Below are positions 61,524 to 64,000 of a DNA stretch of 64,000 nucleotides, piece after piece; the stretch's first letter is position 1, and every line of letters starts with the position of its first letter. The translations under genes and the position numbers were made by a program. Source of the stretch: CAVQGF01 sp045807945 (GTDB taxonomy: Bacteria; Acidobacteriota; Terriglobia; Terriglobales; Acidobacteriaceae); the NCBI GenBank assembly GCA_045807945.1, contig JBJMGI010000086.1, positions 1-64,000 of the forward strand, written 5' to 3'. The notes under the pieces are model-generated. The model made no database searches. It saw only the letters and a program-made list of their open reading frames with translations, and was not told the DNA's origin.

Positions 61524-61979
61524 TTAAGGATTTACGTCTTCATCATCGTCGAGCAAATCGAAGCTCGCGTACAGGTCCTGGTTCTTCTCGAGTTTCTGCA
61601 GGTCGGAAACCGCACTGCCCGGCTGCACAACAGTGAGAGGCGGCGGCTCGATCGTAGTCTGCTTGTAAACCGAAAGGCCCACCACCATCACTGCCGCGAG
61701 CGCGACGGCCATCGCCGGTTTCCATCCTGCTACGGGAACCAGCCACTGCCGCCATCCGCGGACAGGCTCAGGCTCTGATTTCAAACGGGCGCGCAGCTTC
61801 GCATCGAAGTATGGCGAGGGTTCCGGCGCCGTCCATTCATCCAGCAGCGCCATTGTCGAGCGCATGGAGGCAAGCTCCTTCGCGCACGCTTCGCAGCCGC
61901 GCAGGTGCGCAACCGCTTGCGGCGGATTCTCGCCCGCCATCATCTCCAGCATTTGTTCTTTTACTTCGTGGCAATTCAT
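61524..61979 (-). CDS. Anti-sigma factor with zinc-binding (ZAS) domain
   Basis: A 151-residue membrane protein. The N-terminus MNCHEVKEQMLEMM and VAHLRGCEACAKELASM (H-x3-C-x2-C) form the anti-sigma zinc domain that holds ECF factors. One transmembrane helix (KPAMAVALAAVMVVGLSVY) lies near residue 95, with a short acidic periplasmic tail (LLDDDEDVNP). The start at 61979 is ATG; the open frame upstream is rejected because the ZAS domain begins here. It follows the sigma gene by 42 bases. Confidence 0.9.
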   Translation of the reverse strand: MNCHEVKEQMLEMMAGENPPQAVAHLRGCEACAKELASMRSTMALLDEWTAPEPSPYFDAKLRARLKSEPEPVRGWRQWLVPVAGWKPAMAVALAAVMVVGLSVYKQTTIEPPPLTVVQPGSAVSDLQKLEKNQDLYASFDLLDDDEDVNP

Positions 61980-62021
61980 AACATCCTCGATCCTCGGCCC
62001 GGACCGCACCTATCCACAGAC

Positions 62022-62795
62022 CTAAACAAACTGCTTCAGCGTTTCGCGCAAGGTTTCATATGCGCGGAACAGCAGTGACTTCGTCGCTGATTCGCTCAGC
62101 TTCAAAACTTTAGAGATTTCCTTGTAGTCCATCCCCTGATATTTATGCATCAGCACCGCCATGCGCTGCCGCTCCGGCAATGCTTCCACCTGTTTGCGGA
62201 TCGCCGCCAGGCGCTCTCTTCGCAGCAGGTCTTGTTCCGCCGTGAGCCCATGGTCGGCAACATCGACTGTCCGTCCCGTCTCGCCATCCGGCTCATCCAG
62301 GCTCACGGAAACTTCTGTGCGCTCTGTCTTCGTGTCCCGCAGATGGTTCAACGCGAGGTTCGTCGCGATGCGGTACATCCACGTGGTGAACTTCGCTTCC
62401 GCGGAATACGACTCTCGCGAGCGATACACCCGCAGGAAAACTTCCTGTGCCAGCTCTTCCGCCACGTGCTGGCTGTGGGTCATGCGGTACATGAACCCGA
62501 TCAGCTGTCTTCGGAACTTCTGCACCAGGAAGTCGAAAGCCGCGTCGTCGCCGGCCTTCACGCGCAGCATGAGCGCGGCGTCGTCCGGCGCATTAGCGAC
62601 CGACGGCACCTGACCAGCAGCGGCTACGCTCAAAGCCACAGTGCTCACATCTCCGTTAACCCCGTCACCCTCAAAAAGTTGCGGGTCGTCACGGCGGGTT
62701 TTGGGCGGCGTTCCTGGCATTGAATCCGGCCATTTTAGTGCTTTTTCCGTTTCCAGGTAAGATGCGGCTGCTCTGGGCCCGGCCGAGGTGGTCAT
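62022..62795 (-). CDS. ECF-type sigma-70 family RNA polymerase sigma factor
   Basis: A 257-residue sigma factor. Region 2 (about residues 90-160) has FDFLVQKFRRQLIGFMYRMT and AEELAQEVFLRVYRS; region 4 (about 195-255) has VEALPERQRMAVLMHKYQGM then YKEISKVLKLSESATKSLLF, the helix-turn-helix. Region 3 is missing, as in ECF factors. The N-terminal 75 residues are not family-like; a start at 62720 (MPGTPPKTRR) is equally possible. It is the first gene of an operon with its anti-sigma and a DUF3106 protein. Confidence 0.92.
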   Translation of the reverse strand: MTTSAGPRAAASYLETEKALKWPDSMPGTPPKTRRDDPQLFEGDGVNGDVSTVALSVAAAGQVPSVANAPDDAALMLRVKAGDDAAFDFLVQKFRRQLIGFMYRMTHSQHVAEELAQEVFLRVYRSRESYSAEAKFTTWMYRIATNLALNHLRDTKTERTEVSVSLDEPDGETGRTVDVADHGLTAEQDLLRRERLAAIRKQVEALPERQRMAVLMHKYQGMDYKEISKVLKLSESATKSLLFRAYETLRETLKQFV

Positions 62796-62854
62796 CTTCC
62801 GACCGCTTTGCTAAACTAGCTCTGCCAGCCTGCATTCGATTCCAGCAGCTATCA

Positions 62855-62929
62855 GGGCGCTTAACTCAGCGGTAGAGTGCCACCTTCACACGGTGGAAGT
62901 CGTAGGTTCAAGTCCTACAGCGCCCACCA
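62855..62929 (+). tRNA. tRNA-Val, anticodon CAC
   Basis: Acceptor stem GGGCGCT/AGCGCCC pairs perfectly and is followed by encoded ACCA (62926-62929). The anticodon stem CCACC/GGTGG encloses loop TTCACAC, giving anticodon CAC. D-arm and T-arm (GTAGGTTCAAGTCCTAC) fold as expected. Confidence 0.96.
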
Positions 62930-63046
62930 ATTTTTCCCTTCCTGCCGCTTGGCAACGTATCTGACAGAGTTCGGCATCTCAGTCGCAGCCCCCGGAGTGT
63001 CCCCCCACACTCGCACAACCGCATTAAGACCTGAGGAATCAGTAGC

Positions 63047-64000
63047 ATGAGCGCCACAATGCCGCCCTTCGCCTACCTGAGCACTCCCTTCGCGGATTGG
63101 AGCGAGCTGCCTTCCAAAGCCCATTCGGTTCAATTCTATGGGGACGACGCTGTACTGCTGGACGGTCTGAGCCGGTTTATCGGCGGTGCTTTAGGGGCCG
63201 GCGATGCCGCCATCGTGATCGCAACCGAGACACACCGTCAGGGTCTTTGGCGACTGCTGGAAGCACGGGGTCTAGATCCCAGCGTGGCGCAAGACGAGGG
63301 CCGCTTCCTCGTCCTCGATGCGCTCGAGACATTGTCGCAATTCACTGTTAACGGCAGCCTCTCACCGAAACTGTTTCGCCAGAAAATCAGCGCCGTCATC
63401 GAACACGCCACCAACTCTTGCCGCAGCGACTCTCCCCGCGTCGCCGCCTTCGGTGAAATGGTCGCGCTCCTTTGGACGCAGGGTAAAGCTGAGCAGGCTG
63501 TTCAGCTAGAGGAGTTTTGGAACGATCTTTCCAAGACCTACTCGTTCCACCTTCGCTGCGCATACCCCATCAGCGGATTCGATCAGGCAGCTCACATCGA
63601 TTCGTTCCGGCTGATCTGCGCCGAGCATTCTCATGTTCTCCCGTCGGATACCTACACTTCCTTCTCCACAGAAGACCAGCGTATCCGCACCGTTACTGAG
63701 TGGCAGCAGAAAGCGTTGGTTCTGGAGACCGAGATCGCAGAGCGCAAGAAAACGGAACAGGCGCTGCGCGATAGCTACCAGCAGCTTCGTATCAGCGAAG
63801 AGCGCCTGCGCCTTACCCAGCGCGCGGCCCACATCGGCACCTGGGAGCTCGACGTCGAAACCGACGAATTCGTTTGCTCCGAAGAAGCTTGCGAGATGCT
63901 GGGTTTGTCCAAAGAAGCAGCGCTCACCAAGCAGGCGGTACTCGGTCGCATGTCCTACATGGGCGATCGCGAGAGCTTCCTGAAAGCGCTGTTCCAGACC
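63047..64000 (+). CDS. MEDS/PAS sensor kinase, 3' end outside window
   Basis: A frame of 318 residues runs off the right edge. Residues about 24-190 fit the MEDS sensory domain (HSVQFYGDDAVLLDGLSRFI then GDAAIVIATETHRQGL, ending SFHLRCAYPISGF). A coiled linker (QQKALVLETEIAERKKTEQA) leads to a PAS domain (LTQRAAHIGTWELDVETDEF, CSEEACEMLGL). A histidine kinase or GGDEF output is likely beyond the edge. TGAGGAA lies ten bases ahead of the ATG. Confidence 0.83.
   Translation, partial: MSATMPPFAYLSTPFADWSELPSKAHSVQFYGDDAVLLDGLSRFIGGALGAGDAAIVIATETHRQGLWRLLEARGLDPSVAQDEGRFLVLDALETLSQFTVNGSLSPKLFRQKISAVIEHATNSCRSDSPRVAAFGEMVALLWTQGKAEQAVQLEEFWNDLSKTYSFHLRCAYPISGFDQAAHIDSFRLICAEHSHVLPSDTYTSFSTEDQRIRTVTEWQQKALVLETEIAERKKTEQALRDSYQQLRISEERLRLTQRAAHIGTWELDVETDEFVCSEEACEMLGLSKEAALTKQAVLGRMSYMGDRESFLKALFQT

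Noticed and set aside
1..64000. Insertion sequences, prophage or integrase genes
   Set aside because: No transposase, recombinase, capsid or terminase motif was found in any frame; the two tRNA genes show no adjacent duplicated ends.

Overview
The window (about 58-60 % G+C by eye) looks like chromosomal DNA of an Acidobacteriota bacterium, probably class Terriglobia close to Koribacter. This is inferred from the gene content and protein style: paired DUF507 genes, a Kdo hydroxylase, DUF3106 with an ECF sigma/anti-sigma pair, many large secreted proteins, and small zinc-ribbon proteins. It was not tested by phylogeny. I found no transposase, integrase, phage gene or CRISPR array. Two tRNA genes (Leu-CAG, Val-CAC) are present.

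Layout. 1-5.5 kb (minus): a surface-glycan operon running glycosyltransferase, glf, galE, galT, then a GH1-like protein cut by the window edge; it makes UDP-galactofuranose and uses it. 5.5-16 kb: a zinc-ribbon protein, a PilZ protein, a run of secreted proteins (sedolisin, small Ig-like protein, 988-residue BNR/propeller protein), an outer-membrane barrel, an MFS transporter with queG, and a LolA-like secreted protein. 16-26 kb: a DUF2306 membrane protein, an O-methyltransferase overlapping a NicO-type metal transporter, pgi, tRNA-Leu, a GH71/GH99-like secreted glycosidase, a DHp-only kinase fragment, a DehI-like protein, recJ and DinB. 26-42 kb: a cold-shock protein, YihY/BrkB, two tandem GT39-type membrane proteins behind an S9 peptidase, a secreted phosphoesterase, a zinc-ribbon/Sel1 protein, a DUF507 pair, Kdo hydroxylase with a thioredoxin-like ferredoxin, a TPR/peptidase-MA-like protein and a SpoIIE-type phosphatase.

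The most notable region is 42.3-51.1 kb, a gas-vesicle locus in two translationally coupled runs. Run 1 is a double-headed ArsA/Get3-type ATPase, gvpF/L copy 1, a minor GvpA-family protein, gvpF/L copy 2 and gvpK. Run 2, behind a good sigma70-like promoter, is gvpJ, gvpA, a cysteine-rich sensor histidine kinase, a receiver-only response regulator, gvpF/L copy 3 and gvpG. No gvpN or gvpO is visible. The Get3-like ATPase and the two-component pair lie inside the operons, suggesting that shell assembly is chaperoned by a different ATPase and is under dedicated signalling control.

51-64 kb: thioredoxin reductase, a very large Ser/Thr kinase with a C-terminal FGE/SUMF1-like domain, then a chain of small signalling proteins (a CxxC mini-domain alone, the same domain fused to a receiver, a normal receiver, a degenerate receiver), proline dehydrogenase, type II NADH dehydrogenase, an ECF sigma/anti-sigma/DUF3106 operon, tRNA-Val, and the start of a MEDS/PAS sensor kinase running off the right edge.
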